Shown: positions 1-8,626 of the stretch, in pieces
Numbering within the stretch: the stretch's first letter is position 1
Layout of the letters: each line of letters starts with the position of its first letter
Source: an uncultured Bacteroidota bacterium
GTDB lineage: Bacteria; Bacteroidota; Bacteroidia; Bacteroidales; WCHB1-69
Length of the DNA stretch: 33,818 nt
Assembly (NCBI GenBank): GCA_902802755.1
Contig: CADCNH010000013.1
Span: 43,322 to 77,139 of the forward strand
Reading direction: 5' to 3'
Notes under the pieces: generated by a model
Seen by the model: the letters and a program-made list of their open reading frames with translations, nothing else
Told to the model about the DNA's origin: nothing
Database searches by the model: none
Program-made: the position numbers and the translations under genes

Positions 1-302
1 GTTTTTTTTTTTTTTTTTGCATTGGCCATGACGAGTCCGTTCCGCGGTGAGATGGTTTAGTGCTTCGGGGCACACAACACCCACACCGCGGAAAATAAAA
101 TAAAATCACATCCACATCTATTGATATTGAATCCTTACAGGATATCAATAATATATTATGCTGAGGTGTAGCGAATAATAATGATATGGAGAACACCTAT
201 TATTTTCTCTGCCAGGTGAAATAAATATCAATAGAACAAGGACATGCATTATATTCCATTATACCCTCGCAGAGGGTTTAATATCAATAGACAGGCCAAT
301 GG
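1..302. other. Structured AT-rich leader region without a gene
   Basis: No convincing coding sequence is visible. The window opens with a G and 17 consecutive T, which may mark a contig end. Positions 40-49 and 84-93 form a perfect 10-bp inverted repeat (TTCCGCGGTG and its complement) that encloses a smaller GTGCT/GGCAC hairpin, so a folded RNA is possible. The 12-mer AATATCAATAGA occurs at 224-235 and 280-291 and in inverse orientation at 117-128, and a TATTGATAT/ATATCAATA dyad spans about 119-150. I recognise no known RNA family here. The spaced repeats could be protein-binding sites, but nothing in the sequence proves it. Confidence 0.5.
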
Positions 303-320
303 GTGTACGAAAAAATAATG

Positions 321-328
321 TATCTTTG
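321..328 (+). promoter_or_regulatory. Putative -7 promoter element for the polymerase gene
   Basis: TATCTTTG fits the Bacteroidetes -7 pattern TAnnTTTG and lies 29 bases before the ATG at 357. No clear -33 TTTG is visible upstream. Its position argues against the earlier in-frame ATG at 303, which would lie upstream of the transcription start. Confidence 0.55.
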
Positions 329-356
329 CATAAGAAAAAAGACCTCTTCTCGCAAC

Positions 357-1853
357 ATGAAAAAGAACAAGGAACGGACCTACATCGCCATCGACCTAAA
401 GTCGTTTTACGCCTCGGTAGAATGCGTGGAGCGGGGATTGGACCCACTCACCACCAACCTGGTGGTGGCCGATGCCAGCCGTACCGAGAAGACCATCTGT
501 CTGGCCGTCTCTCCCTCGCTGAAAGCCTACGGCATTGGCGGAAGGGCACAGCGACTGCGGGAAGTCAACAGTGAGCGGCGGCAACAGGTCCCACAACGGC
601 GTCTGACCGGCAAGTCCAGCTCCGACCTTGAACTCAAAGCCCATCCCGACTGGGCTGTCGATTACATCGCTGCCCCACCCCGTATGGCACACTATATCGC
701 TTGCAGTGCCAAGATTTATGAAATATACCTGAAATACATCTCCCCCGATGACATCCATGTGTATTCTATTGATGAAGTTTTCATGGATGTGACCGACTAC
801 CTGAAAAGCTACAAGAAAAGCGCCCATGAGCTGGCCATGACCATCACCAAGGATGTGCTTAAGCAAACCGGCATCACCGCCACTGCTGGCATAGGCACCA
901 ACATGTACCTTTGCAAAATCGCCATGGACATCATGGCCAAGAAAAGTCCCGCCGACCAAGACGGGGTACGCATCGCTGAGTTAGATGAGATGTCATACCG
1001 CCGCCAACTGTGGAATCACCGCCCGCTCACCGACTTCTGGCGTGTGGGGCGGGGCATTGCCCAACGTTTAGCTTTTTATGGCATCGATACCATGGGAAAA
1101 CTCGCCCGTTGTTCCCTACAACACGAAGAGTTTCTATACAAGGAGTTTGGCATCAATGCAGAGTTGCTGATCGACCATGCTTGGGGCTGGGAGCCATGCA
1201 CCATCGACTATGTGAAAGCCTATCGACCCGAAAACAACTCTTTCAGCAATGGACAGGTGCTCACTTGTGCTTATACGGTCAAGAAAGCCCGTGTGGTGAT
1301 TCAGGAGATGGCAGAGGCCATGGCTCTGCGTCTTGTCGCACACCAATTAGTCACCGACCAATTGGTCATCTACGTTGGTTATGATGTGGAGAGTTTGACA
1401 AAACCATCGGTCAATAGCAAATACAAAGGCGAAGTTGCCATGGACCACTATGGTCGCAAAGTTCCCAAGCCTGCCCATGGCTCCATCAATCTCAAGACAC
1501 ACACTTCTTCCACCAAGCTCATCATTGAGGCTGTCACCGAGCTCTTCGACCGCATCGTCAACCCCAATCTGCTCATCCGCAGGATGAACATCAGCGCCAA
1601 CCATGTCATCAGCGAGGAAGAACTCAAAAACAAAGCCACCTCGGAGCAACTTGACCTCTTTGCCGACTATGAGGCCATTGAGAAAGAAAAACAAGAAGAG
1701 GCCGCCGCCCGCCAGAAGGAGCGGAAAATTCAGGAAGTACAGTTAGCCATCAAGAAACGCTTTGGCAAGAATGCCATCCTACGGGGCCTCAACTTCGAGG
1801 AAGGCGCCACTGCCAAGCAGCGCAACGAACAAATAGGAGGACACAAAGCATGA
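357..1853 (+). CDS. Y-family translesion DNA polymerase, UvrX/UmuC-like
   Basis: Predicted error-prone polymerase that copies past damaged template bases. The 498-residue product begins with the Y-family motif (IDLKSFYASVE; metal-binding Asp13) and carries the second catalytic motif SIDEVF (Asp139, Glu140), followed by thumb and little-finger regions and a charged C-terminal tail rich in Glu and Lys. The segment DPLTTNLVVADASRTEKT is typical of the UvrX/ImpB-MucB-SamB branch common in gut Firmicutes and Bacteroidetes rather than of DinB. I chose the ATG at 357 because the upstream in-frame ATG at 303 precedes the putative -7 element. The stop overlaps the next gene's start (ATGA), implying translational coupling to the YolD-like partner. 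The gene looks richer in C-ending codons than the TPR genes beyond it, which would fit horizontal arrival, but this was judged by eye. Confidence 0.9.
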   Translation: MKKNKERTYIAIDLKSFYASVECVERGLDPLTTNLVVADASRTEKTICLAVSPSLKAYGIGGRAQRLREVNSERRQQVPQRRLTGKSSSDLELKAHPDWAVDYIAAPPRMAHYIACSAKIYEIYLKYISPDDIHVYSIDEVFMDVTDYLKSYKKSAHELAMTITKDVLKQTGITATAGIGTNMYLCKIAMDIMAKKSPADQDGVRIAELDEMSYRRQLWNHRPLTDFWRVGRGIAQRLAFYGIDTMGKLARCSLQHEEFLYKEFGINAELLIDHAWGWEPCTIDYVKAYRPENNSFSNGQVLTCAYTVKKARVVIQEMAEAMALRLVAHQLVTDQLVIYVGYDVESLTKPSVNSKYKGEVAMDHYGRKVPKPAHGSINLKTHTSSTKLIIEAVTELFDRIVNPNLLIRRMNISANHVISEEELKNKATSEQLDLFADYEAIEKEKQEEAAARQKERKIQEVQLAIKKRFGKNAILRGLNFEEGATAKQRNEQIGGHKA

Positions 1854-2047
1854 AACCAACGGATTTGAACGACAATTACGACGACATCATCAACCTGCCG
1901 CACCATGTGTCGAAGCACCATCCTCCCATGTCGATGATGAGTCGTGCGGCACAGTTCGCCCCCTTTGCTGCCGTTAGCGGCCACCACGCTGCCCTTGACG
2001 AAACCGCCAAACAGGTGGAGGAAAAGATGGAGAAAACTGAAAGTTAA
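1850..2047 (+). CDS. YolD-like protein, apparently C-terminally shortened
   Basis: Small 65-residue protein with the family core HHVSKHHPPMSMMSRAAQF followed by APFAAVSGH, which marks YolD-like proteins usually encoded next to UvrX-type polymerases. Their exact role is unknown; an accessory or regulatory function in lesion bypass is inferred from this conserved pairing. The ATG overlaps the polymerase TGA (ATGA at 1850-1853), so the two are probably translated together. Family members I know are around 100 residues or more. This one stops soon after the DETA motif, exactly where the sequence turns into the AT-rich repeat words (AAGAATTCAGAATTC) seen in other gaps of the window, suggesting the C-terminus was lost to repeat sequence. 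Alternatively this is a naturally short variant. Confidence 0.8.
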   Translation: MKPTDLNDNYDDIINLPHHVSKHHPPMSMMSRAAQFAPFAAVSGHHAALDETAKQVEEKMEKTES

Positions 2048-2130
2048 GAATTCAGAATTCAAAGTTCAAAATTCAATCAGGCGCACTGCGTGCGTCCATA
2101 CTGACACCTGTAACCTGACACCTGTAACCT
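2048..2130. repeat. Intergenic repeat block with two 14-bp tandem units
   Basis: After the YolD-like stop come AATTC-type words (2048-2078), a small hairpin CGCAC-TGC-GTGCG at 2082-2094, and two exact tandem copies of CTGACACCTGTAAC (2101-2114 and 2115-2128). The 14-bp unit is two of the 7-bp words found in other gaps. It reads CC on the plus strand and lies on the 3' side of the minus-strand gyrA operon. Confidence 0.8.
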
Positions 2131-2164
2131 AAAAAAAAAAGGAGTCTTGCGACTCCTTTTTTTT
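2131..2164. terminator. Bidirectional Rho-independent terminator
   Basis: Ten A, a GGAGTC-TTGC-GACTCC hairpin (2141-2156) and eight T form a symmetrical intrinsic terminator. It ends the minus-strand gyrA-TPR unit, overlaps the TAA of the last TPR gene, and also faces the polymerase/YolD genes arriving from the left. Confidence 0.9.
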
Positions 2165-3368
2165 AATGTCTGTATGAATCAACCTTAGCTTTCAGTTCAT
2201 CGGGAACCGGCAACATGAGTTTCATCTTAATCTGCTGCAACATTTCATTATTATTCCTATCATTAGGATTAAGCTGGTACACTTTCTCCGACCAAGCATG
2301 AGCTTTCTCCAGAATAGGTTTCTGGGCATCTTTCAGTGCATTCACTTTCTCTGCTCGCTCCATATAACTACCTTCCTTTGACTTCATAATCTCTTCCTGC
2401 ATTTTGTCGTTTGCCACCGCTTCAAAGAAGTAGCGGGAAGCCATCTGGAAATTCAATTCAGCGATATCTTCGGATTTCTGGGCTACTGCCAAACCTTTAT
2501 TAATTACTCCCTCAGCCTTCTCATACTGTGCATTATTCACCAAATGGTTAGCAATCAATACCAGCACTGCTGCTGACTTCTCGTATTTGGCTGCCATTTC
2601 ATCGCAAGTGGCGTTCAACTTGTCAATCTGGCCAGTCATAGCGAAATAATCCAATTCAGCAGCCTCGATATCCGCTCTCTTGTCTTCCGGAACATTCTTG
2701 ATGGCAGTTTTCAGAATCTTTCCACAATTCACGGTATCTTTCTCTTCTTTGTATATATCATACAAATCCAGATAAGCTTCCGAACCGGGGTATTTCAATT
2801 TCACCACCTCGTTCAACATAGTCTTATAATTGGCTTTGTCACCATTCCTCTTATACAGTTGAGCCACATCGTAATAGGTGATACCGGCATTTACATTAGA
2901 CTTTGCAGCCTTGAAATCTCTGGCAGCCAAATTGTAATACCTGATAGCGTTTTCAACGTCACCAGCTTCAGCAGCATTCTGTGCCATGGTATATACCGGG
3001 TCTGCGCACAGAGCCTGTCCTTCGATAGGTCCGAGCATACCCGTCATGGGTACAATATTGCCATCCAGTGAAATAGCCTGATAGAAGGCTTCATTGGCGA
3101 TAATAATCGCATCGGGAGTTCTGCTCACGTATGCGGGGTCTTTTTTAATTCTCTCCTGATCCTGCTGATAAACCTGCAGATAGGTATTACCTTTCATCAG
3201 CCAAGCCTGGGCGTTCTGTTCATTGCCTACCATAGCGGCATCCATAACTTTACGAGCCTTGCCGATTTGTTTGTTACGAAGATTCATCCACACATCCTCC
3301 AAACTCTGTGAGTACGCGCTTCCGATTGCCATTATAGCCATTAATGTTAAAACAAATAACTTTTTCAT
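2163..3368 (-). CDS. Exported tetratricopeptide-repeat protein (distal gene of gyrA operon)
   Basis: A 401-residue protein with an N-terminal Sec signal peptide (hydrophobic stretch FVLTLMAIMAIGSAYS, likely cut before QSLED) and no lipobox cysteine, so probably periplasmic. The rest is helical with TPR-like features: alternating Ala/Tyr/Leu positions such as AIRYYNLAARDF and a pair like YEKAEGVINKGLAVA. TPR proteins act as protein-binding scaffolds; the partner is not evident. It lies 22 bp downstream of a second TPR gene that it resembles in layout, and both follow gyrA. A TPR gene after gyrA is, to my knowledge, a recurrent arrangement in Bacteroidales. No enzyme domain is visible. Confidence 0.85.
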   Translation of the reverse strand: MKKLFVLTLMAIMAIGSAYSQSLEDVWMNLRNKQIGKARKVMDAAMVGNEQNAQAWLMKGNTYLQVYQQDQERIKKDPAYVSRTPDAIIIANEAFYQAISLDGNIVPMTGMLGPIEGQALCADPVYTMAQNAAEAGDVENAIRYYNLAARDFKAAKSNVNAGITYYDVAQLYKRNGDKANYKTMLNEVVKLKYPGSEAYLDLYDIYKEEKDTVNCGKILKTAIKNVPEDKRADIEAAELDYFAMTGQIDKLNATCDEMAAKYEKSAAVLVLIANHLVNNAQYEKAEGVINKGLAVAQKSEDIAELNFQMASRYFFEAVANDKMQEEIMKSKEGSYMERAEKVNALKDAQKPILEKAHAWSEKVYQLNPNDRNNNEMLQQIKMKLMLPVPDELKAKVDSYRH

Positions 3369-3390
3369 CTCTCTTTTGTTTTTAGGGTTA

Positions 3391-4578
3391 TTATTTTTCT
3401 AATTCTTTGATTTTCTTGACCATTTCGTCGTATTTCGGAGATTGCTTTCTGGCATAAATCTGCTTCATTGCCGTCAACACATTCAAATCATTCGCATCAT
3501 ATTTCAAAGCCGCTTCAAAAAACCTCTCTGCCTCATCCAGATAATTGTTGGCCTTGGTCTGGTAAACCGCTGCCTGGCTATTGGAACCTGCCACTTTCAA
3601 TTCATTCGCTTTCATATCATTTTCATTAAAGAGGTAATATGTGCAAACTCCTAAATTATAGACCACCACATAGCTGTCAGAGTTTAAGCGATAGGCTTTT
3701 CTCAGCAAGGTTTCCGCTTCTGCGTAATTTTTCTCTCTGATATAGAAATTAGCGATATTGACGGTAGCATCAGCATTACCATAGACTGATGCCGGCAGAT
3801 TTTGGAGCAGCTGACGGGCTTTCACAGAATCATTAATCCAGTAATAGTAATCCACCTGAGCCACTAACACATTGGGATCACTGGGATTCTTTGACAAAGC
3901 CTGATCCAGCATTCCTTTCACTTTCGCCTTGTCACCAGCCTGTTTGTACTGTTCTATCAGTCTGACCAGTACATTCGGATTGGAGGAACCATCCTTGACA
4001 GCCTTCTCATAATATACAATTGCTTGCTGAGGCTGATTCATATTTTCCAAAGCGACAGCGTAATAGTAATACAGCTCACCATTCAGAGGATATTCGGGAG
4101 GATTTTTCATCTCGTAGCTGGCAATAGCTTTCTCCAGCGTGGATTTTCCTGCTGCGAAGTCATTGGCAATCAGCTGGTCCACGCCACGCACCAACAAGAG
4201 CGAATACAATTTCGGCAATGCCTCATCCGGCGACAACATCTCGAAGCCTTCCACATTTTTGTTCAACTCCTTGGCTTTCACAAAAGCGTCGTATGCTTCA
4301 ACAGGCGCGTCAGGAAACTTGACGACAGCCTTATTATCATTCTGCTTGGCCATATATTCCTGATTCGCCAAATAGAAATAGATATTGCCCTTGTACAGCC
4401 AAGTCTGCGCTTTTTCTGCCAGTTTCTCATTCTGAACACAAAGGTCTATCGCCTCTTTTGCCTTTTCAAAATTCTTCTCATAGAAATGATTGTAGGCATT
4501 GTTCAACGAGGCCTTCTGTGCGTTGAGCAGAAGAGCCACGGAAAGGAACAGCAGGGTTAAAAAGGTTTTAGCGTTCAT
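3391..4578 (-). CDS. Exported tetratricopeptide-repeat protein (second gene of gyrA operon)
   Basis: A 395-residue protein starting MNAKTFLTLLFLSVALLLNAQ, a clear signal peptide. The open frame continues 31 codons upstream, but that extension lies inside the gyrA 3' end and an intercistronic palindrome, and the signal peptide begins at the ATG at 4578, so I use that start. TPR units are visible, for example YYYYAVALENMNQPQQAIVY, PNVLVRLIEQYKQAGDKAKV and NYAEAETLLRKAYRLNSD, spaced roughly 34 residues apart. Probably a periplasmic scaffold; no catalytic motif. It follows gyrA by 52 bp with a hairpin-forming palindrome between them, and precedes another TPR gene by 22 bp, so the three genes form one likely transcription unit. 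Confidence 0.85.
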   Translation of the reverse strand: MNAKTFLTLLFLSVALLLNAQKASLNNAYNHFYEKNFEKAKEAIDLCVQNEKLAEKAQTWLYKGNIYFYLANQEYMAKQNDNKAVVKFPDAPVEAYDAFVKAKELNKNVEGFEMLSPDEALPKLYSLLLVRGVDQLIANDFAAGKSTLEKAIASYEMKNPPEYPLNGELYYYYAVALENMNQPQQAIVYYEKAVKDGSSNPNVLVRLIEQYKQAGDKAKVKGMLDQALSKNPSDPNVLVAQVDYYYWINDSVKARQLLQNLPASVYGNADATVNIANFYIREKNYAEAETLLRKAYRLNSDSYVVVYNLGVCTYYLFNENDMKANELKVAGSNSQAAVYQTKANNYLDEAERFFEAALKYDANDLNVLTAMKQIYARKQSPKYDEMVKKIKELEK

Positions 4579-4596
4579 ATCGTTGATATTGGTTTG

Positions 4597-4628
4597 ATGT
4601 GGAGACGCGGCATGCCACGTCTCTACAT
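4597..4628. repeat. REP-like palindrome between gyrA and the TPR gene
   Basis: A near-perfect 32-bp palindrome: ATGT, one mismatch, GAGACG, one mismatch, GGCATGCC at the centre, then the complementary arm CGTCTC and ACAT. It begins two bases after the gyrA stop and ends 18 bases before the TPR start, so the transcript would carry a strong intercistronic hairpin. There is no T-tract, so it is not an intrinsic terminator. Dispersed palindromes of the GAGACGnGGCATGCC type are, from memory, frequent in Bacteroidetes genomes. A degenerate relative sits inside the FISUMP gene at 9832-9853. Confidence 0.8.
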
Positions 4629-4630
4629 TG

Positions 4631-7207
4631 TTATTCGTTCGGGTTGGTTTCTTCAGTTTCTTCGACTGCATTTTCGGTTCCAGGATTAATCACCTCACCA
4701 TCGGCACCCTCAACAGGAGTTCCTTCGGCGGGAACACCTTCGAGGCCTTCCTCTTCCTCATCATCGGCACGAGGCACGCGGGAAACGGCGGCGATGGCAT
4801 CCTTGGCACCCAAGTTAATCAAGCGAACACCCTGGGTAGCACGGCCTAACACACGGATCGTGTCCACATGCAAACGGATAGCGATACCGGACTTGTTGAT
4901 AATCATCAAGTCATCATCGTCCGTCACTTTCTTGATGGCAATCAGACCACCGGTCTTTTCGGTGATATTGATGGTCTTCACGCCCTTACCACCACGGTTG
5001 GTGATACGGTAATCATCTACCACAGAGCGTTTTCCATAACCATTTTCAGACACCACCATCACATTGCACTCGGGTTCATCCAAACAAATGATACCCACCA
5101 CACGGTCATCTTCGTTGGCCAAAGTAGCACCCTTCACACCCGAAGCGTTACGTCCCATCGGACGGACAGTCTGCTCGTTGAAGCGGACAGCCTTACCTGA
5201 TTGCAGAGCCAGCATCACCTCATTGTTGCCATTGGTCAAGCAAGCATCCAGCAGATGGTCGCCTTCTCGCACCGAAATAGCAATGATACCATTGGTTCTG
5301 GGACGGGAGTATGCCTCCAATGAAGTCTTCTTGATGATACCCTTTTCTGAGCAAAGAATGATATAATTGTTGTTGATATAATTCTCATCCGTCAAGTCCT
5401 TCACATTGATAACGGCCTTGATCTTGTCATCACTTTCGATGTTAATCAGATTCTGAATAGCACGACCCTTGGAGGTCTTCGTGCCTTCAGGTATTTCAAA
5501 CACTCTCAACCAGAAGCACTTACCTTTTTCCGTAAAGAAGAGCAGGTAATTATGGTTGGTAGCGATATACAATTGTTCGATGAAGTCTTCCTCGCGAGAG
5601 CTGCTGCCCTTGGAGCCACGGCCACCACGATTCTGGGCACGGTATTCGCTCAACAAAGTACGTTTGATGTAACCCAGATGAGAAATCGTGATAACCACTT
5701 CTGAATCAGCAAAATTATCCTCGATTCTGAAGTCAGATGAAGCGGTATATTCCACTCTTGACAGACGCTCATCACCATATTTTGCTTTGATTTCTAGGAT
5801 TTCCTGTTTCACCACCTGCATACGCAAATGCTCATCAGCGATAAGGCTGCGGAGATATTCAATCTGCTTCATGAGCTCATCATACTCATTCTGCAGTTTG
5901 TCTCGTTCCAGACCGGTCAGCTGGCGGAGACGCATTTCCACGATAGCAGAAGCTTGAATTTCGGTAAAGCCATATTGAGTCATCAAGCCACTGCGGGCCT
6001 CATCCACGGTTTTGGAGGCACGAATCAACGCGATAATCTCATCGATGATGTCGAGAGCTTTCAGCAAGCCTTCGAGGATATGGGCACGGGCCTCGGCTTT
6101 TTTCAGATCGAACTGGGCACGGCGCAGCACCACTGAATGACGATGTTTCACATATTCGGCAATCAGATCCTTGAGGTTCAGCGTCATAGGACGACCATTG
6201 ACCAAGGCCACATTGTTCACGCTGAAGGAAGCCTGGAGGGAAGTATATTGATACAGTTTGTTCAACACCACATTGGCCACAGCCTCACGTTTCAGATCGT
6301 AAACGATACGGGTACCATTGCGCTTGTTGGTCAGGTTTTCGATATTGGTAATACCTTCAATCTTGCCTTCCTTCACCAGTTCAGCGGTACGCTTAATCAT
6401 TTCCGAAGGATTGGTCAGATAAGGCAAAGAAGTGACAATAATTTTGGTTTTTCCTTCATGTTCCTCGATCTCAGCATCGCCACGCATCACCACACGACCG
6501 CGGCCGGTTTCGAAAGCTTCTTTCACACCATCGTAACCATAAATAGTACAGCCACTTGGAAAATCAGGAGCTTTGACATATTGCATCAATTCTGGAACTG
6601 TAATTTCCGGATTGTCGATATAGGCGGCAATACCATCACACACTTCTGACAGGTTGTGAGGCGGCATATTGGTAGCCATACCTACGGCGATACCTGACGA
6701 GCCATTCACCAGCAGTGAAGGAATCTTAGCCGGCAACACGGTCGGTTCCTCCAGTGAATCATCAAAGTTGAGGCTCATATCCACGGTATCCTTCTCGATA
6801 TCGGCAAGCATTTCTTCAGCGATCTTGCGGAGACGGGCCTCGGTATAACGCATAGCAGCGGGACTATCGCCATCGACGGAGCCGAAGTTACCCTGTCCAT
6901 CCACAAACGGGTAGCGCAGTGACCACGGCTGGGCCATACGCACCATGGCGTCATATACCGCGGTGTCACCATGCGGATGGTACTTACCCAGCACCTCACC
7001 CACGATTCTCGCGGATTTCTTGTAGGGCTTGCCAGCGACAATACCCATGTCCCACATTGCGTATAATATTCTTCTATGGACCGGTTTCATACCATCCCTT
7101 GCGTCCGGCAGTGCACGCGCCACAATCACCGACATTGAGTAGTCGATATAGGCGGTTTTCATCTGATTCTCGATATTCACCCGGACTATTTTTTCTCCTT
7201 CTGCCAT
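4631..7207 (-). CDS. gyrA: DNA gyrase subunit A
   Basis: Cleaves and rejoins DNA as the A subunit of the A2B2 gyrase, introducing negative supercoils. The 858 residues contain the N-terminal breakage-reunion domain with catalytic Tyr121 (AAMRYTEAR), the coiled-coil region, the GyrA box QNRGGRG at 525-531 that distinguishes gyrase from ParC, and the beta-pinwheel C-terminal domain. The last roughly 50 residues form an acidic tail ([10 protein letters not shown] and further Glu). In the quinolone-determining region ([13 protein letters not shown]) the position equivalent to E. coli Ser83 is Thr82, while the Asp87 equivalent, Asp86, is kept; Thr there is natural in several bacteria, so no resistance should be inferred. 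Two TPR genes follow in the same direction. A -7/-33 promoter is proposed about 75-100 bp upstream. Confidence 0.98.
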   Translation of the reverse strand: MAEGEKIVRVNIENQMKTAYIDYSMSVIVARALPDARDGMKPVHRRILYAMWDMGIVAGKPYKKSARIVGEVLGKYHPHGDTAVYDAMVRMAQPWSLRYPFVDGQGNFGSVDGDSPAAMRYTEARLRKIAEEMLADIEKDTVDMSLNFDDSLEEPTVLPAKIPSLLVNGSSGIAVGMATNMPPHNLSEVCDGIAAYIDNPEITVPELMQYVKAPDFPSGCTIYGYDGVKEAFETGRGRVVMRGDAEIEEHEGKTKIIVTSLPYLTNPSEMIKRTAELVKEGKIEGITNIENLTNKRNGTRIVYDLKREAVANVVLNKLYQYTSLQASFSVNNVALVNGRPMTLNLKDLIAEYVKHRHSVVLRRAQFDLKKAEARAHILEGLLKALDIIDEIIALIRASKTVDEARSGLMTQYGFTEIQASAIVEMRLRQLTGLERDKLQNEYDELMKQIEYLRSLIADEHLRMQVVKQEILEIKAKYGDERLSRVEYTASSDFRIEDNFADSEVVITISHLGYIKRTLLSEYRAQNRGGRGSKGSSSREEDFIEQLYIATNHNYLLFFTEKGKCFWLRVFEIPEGTKTSKGRAIQNLINIESDDKIKAVINVKDLTDENYINNNYIILCSEKGIIKKTSLEAYSRPRTNGIIAISVREGDHLLDACLTNGNNEVMLALQSGKAVRFNEQTVRPMGRNASGVKGATLANEDDRVVGIICLDEPECNVMVVSENGYGKRSVVDDYRITNRGGKGVKTINITEKTGGLIAIKKVTDDDDLMIINKSGIAIRLHVDTIRVLGRATQGVRLINLGAKDAIAAVSRVPRADDEEEEGLEGVPAEGTPVEGADGEVINPGTENAVEETEETNPNE

Positions 7208-7278
7208 TTTTTTGTTTTTTTAGTGTTTTTTCTTTAGTTTAAATAATTCAATATCAAATAATTATCTTCATTTACATG

Positions 7279-7311
7279 AAAAGATAAAAATACAAAAAAA
7301 TTCAATACAAA
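7279..7311 (-). promoter_or_regulatory. Putative gyrA promoter
   Basis: On the minus strand TTTG (7308-7311) and TATCTTTT (7279-7286) are separated by 21 bases, close to the Bacteroidetes TTTG/TAnnTTTG layout with one mismatch in the -7 element. The leader to the ATG at 7207 would be about 65 bases and AT-rich. Confidence 0.4.
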
Positions 7312-7340
7312 TGACAAAAAAAGGGAATTTTTTTAGGGAA

Positions 7341-7629
7341 AGTTTTAATGTGCCAATGAATTAGCAAATTCGTTAATTCGTTAATTAGCAAATGATTTTT
7401 AATGTGCCAATTAAACTGAAAAATGAGGCTTGATTCTGGACTATGTGATTACAAGATTATAGGATGGAAAGGTCAGGATGGTTAGGATGGTTAAAAGGTT
7501 AGGAAAGTTAGGAGGCTTAGTGTTGAATTGTGAATTGTGAATTATGAATCCACCCCTAACACCTAATCACTGACCCCTGTAACCTGTAACCTGTAACCTG
7601 TAACCTATTAACTATTAATTATTAATTGT
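7341..7629. repeat. Intergenic repeat block between gyrA and ldcA
   Basis: No gene is visible in the 407-bp gap 7208-7614. From left to right it holds AT-rich octamer words (TTAGCAAAT, TAATGTGCCAAT; about 7345-7420), a GG-type array (7461-7520, GGATGGTTAGGATGGTTA), GAATTGTGAATTGTGAATT at 7525-7543, and a CC-type array with four exact CCTGTAA copies at 7576-7603. A 25-nt stretch at 7605-7629 recurs exactly at 19893-19917 and supplies the ldcA stop codon and last residues. The GG and CC arrays face each other as inverted arrays. Confidence 0.8.
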
Positions 7630-8574
7630 TAAGTGACACTTGTCTTTGGTCACAACAAGCGAAGCCATACAGCCCAAGCGCAGGGCCACATTCTTGCCGT
7701 CATGGCCTGCGGGAAAATCGAAACAGATGGGATAATTATATTTCCCGCACACCCCCAGAATCACATCCTCAATTGTGGAATCGAAGTAGTAATCGTCAAT
7801 TTTGATTTTATTCATGGAGCCCACTATCAGTCCTTTCAGACCTTTCAGCTTGCCAGCACGGTCAAGGGCCACGAGCATTCGTTCAATATGATAAATATTC
7901 TCTCCCACATCTTCTATGAACAGAATTTTCCCATCGGTATTGATAGACGAAACAGACTCAAGCATGGAATACAAAAGCGAGAGGTTTCCGCCCACGAGGA
8001 TTCCTTTAGCCGTGCCCGAATGATTTGCCGGATGCGGTTCAAAGTCATAGTTTAAAGTTTTTCCGCGCAAGGCATTTATCAACGACTTATGATATTCATT
8101 GCCCATATTCTCTTCCCAGATATTAATCGTCATCACGCTGTGCAAAGTGGGGTAACCCAGGGTGTGCAGATGGGAATGGAAGGCTGTGATATCGCTAAAG
8201 CCGCATATCCACTTCGGATGTTTCCTAAACTTCGTGAAGTCAAGGCTGTCTAGCAAAGAGACTGCTCCATAGCCACCTCTTGCACAAACAATTGCTTTCA
8301 CACCAGACCTATCCAACAAGGCTTGCATCTGGGCAATACGCTGGGAGACAGTACCCGCAAAGCCCGAGTAATTCTCGTAAATACCCTCTGGCACAATGAC
8401 ACTAAAACCTTGCGACTGGAAATACTGCACGGCAGGAAGGACCTGCGAAGGCTCAACCTTGCCCGAAGGTGCCGCAATAGCAATGGTATCGCCCTTTCGC
8501 AATGTAGGCATATTCTGGGCAGAAAGTCCCATCAGTGCAAAAACCACTAACAACAAAAGCAAATATTTTCTCAT
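7615..8574 (-). CDS. Periplasmic LD-carboxypeptidase, peptidase family S66
   Basis: Expected to remove the terminal D-Ala from murein tetrapeptides (LD-carboxypeptidase/LdcA-like) or to act on related peptides. The 319-residue product has an S66 triad layout: Ser127 in CGFSDIT, Glu221 in LFIEDVGENIYHIERM, and His291 in DFPAGHDGKNVALRLG; VCARGGYGA precedes the serine. An N-terminal signal peptide (MRKYLLLLLVVFALMGLSAQ) indicates export, whereas classical E. coli LdcA is cytoplasmic. I start at the ATG at 8574, where the signal peptide begins, rather than nine codons upstream. The final residues and stop lie in a repeat shared with the atoE flank. It is 52 bp downstream of the FISUMP gene and may be co-transcribed with it. 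Confidence 0.9.
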   Translation of the reverse strand: MRKYLLLLLVVFALMGLSAQNMPTLRKGDTIAIAAPSGKVEPSQVLPAVQYFQSQGFSVIVPEGIYENYSGFAGTVSQRIAQMQALLDRSGVKAIVCARGGYGAVSLLDSLDFTKFRKHPKWICGFSDITAFHSHLHTLGYPTLHSVMTINIWEENMGNEYHKSLINALRGKTLNYDFEPHPANHSGTAKGILVGGNLSLLYSMLESVSSINTDGKILFIEDVGENIYHIERMLVALDRAGKLKGLKGLIVGSMNKIKIDDYYFDSTIEDVILGVCGKYNYPICFDFPAGHDGKNVALRLGCMASLVVTKDKCHLTINN

Positions 8575-8626
8575 GATATGTTTCTTTTCATTATGAATCA
8601 CCTTCTGTTATCGCATATCAGCTTAC

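Noticed and set aside
1..18. Run of 17 T at the window start as a terminator or promoter tract
   Set aside because: No hairpin precedes it within the window and homopolymer runs are common at assembly ends.
40..93. Structured RNA such as 6S, SRP or RNase P at the left end
   Set aside because: A good hairpin exists but none of the conserved sequence motifs of these RNAs is recognisable.
303..356. Upstream ATG for the Y-family polymerase
   Set aside because: It precedes the -7 promoter element, and the added 18 residues do not match the family N-terminus.
7014..7060. Quinolone-resistance change in gyrA
   Set aside because: Thr at the Ser83-equivalent position is a natural residue in many species and the Asp87 equivalent is unchanged.
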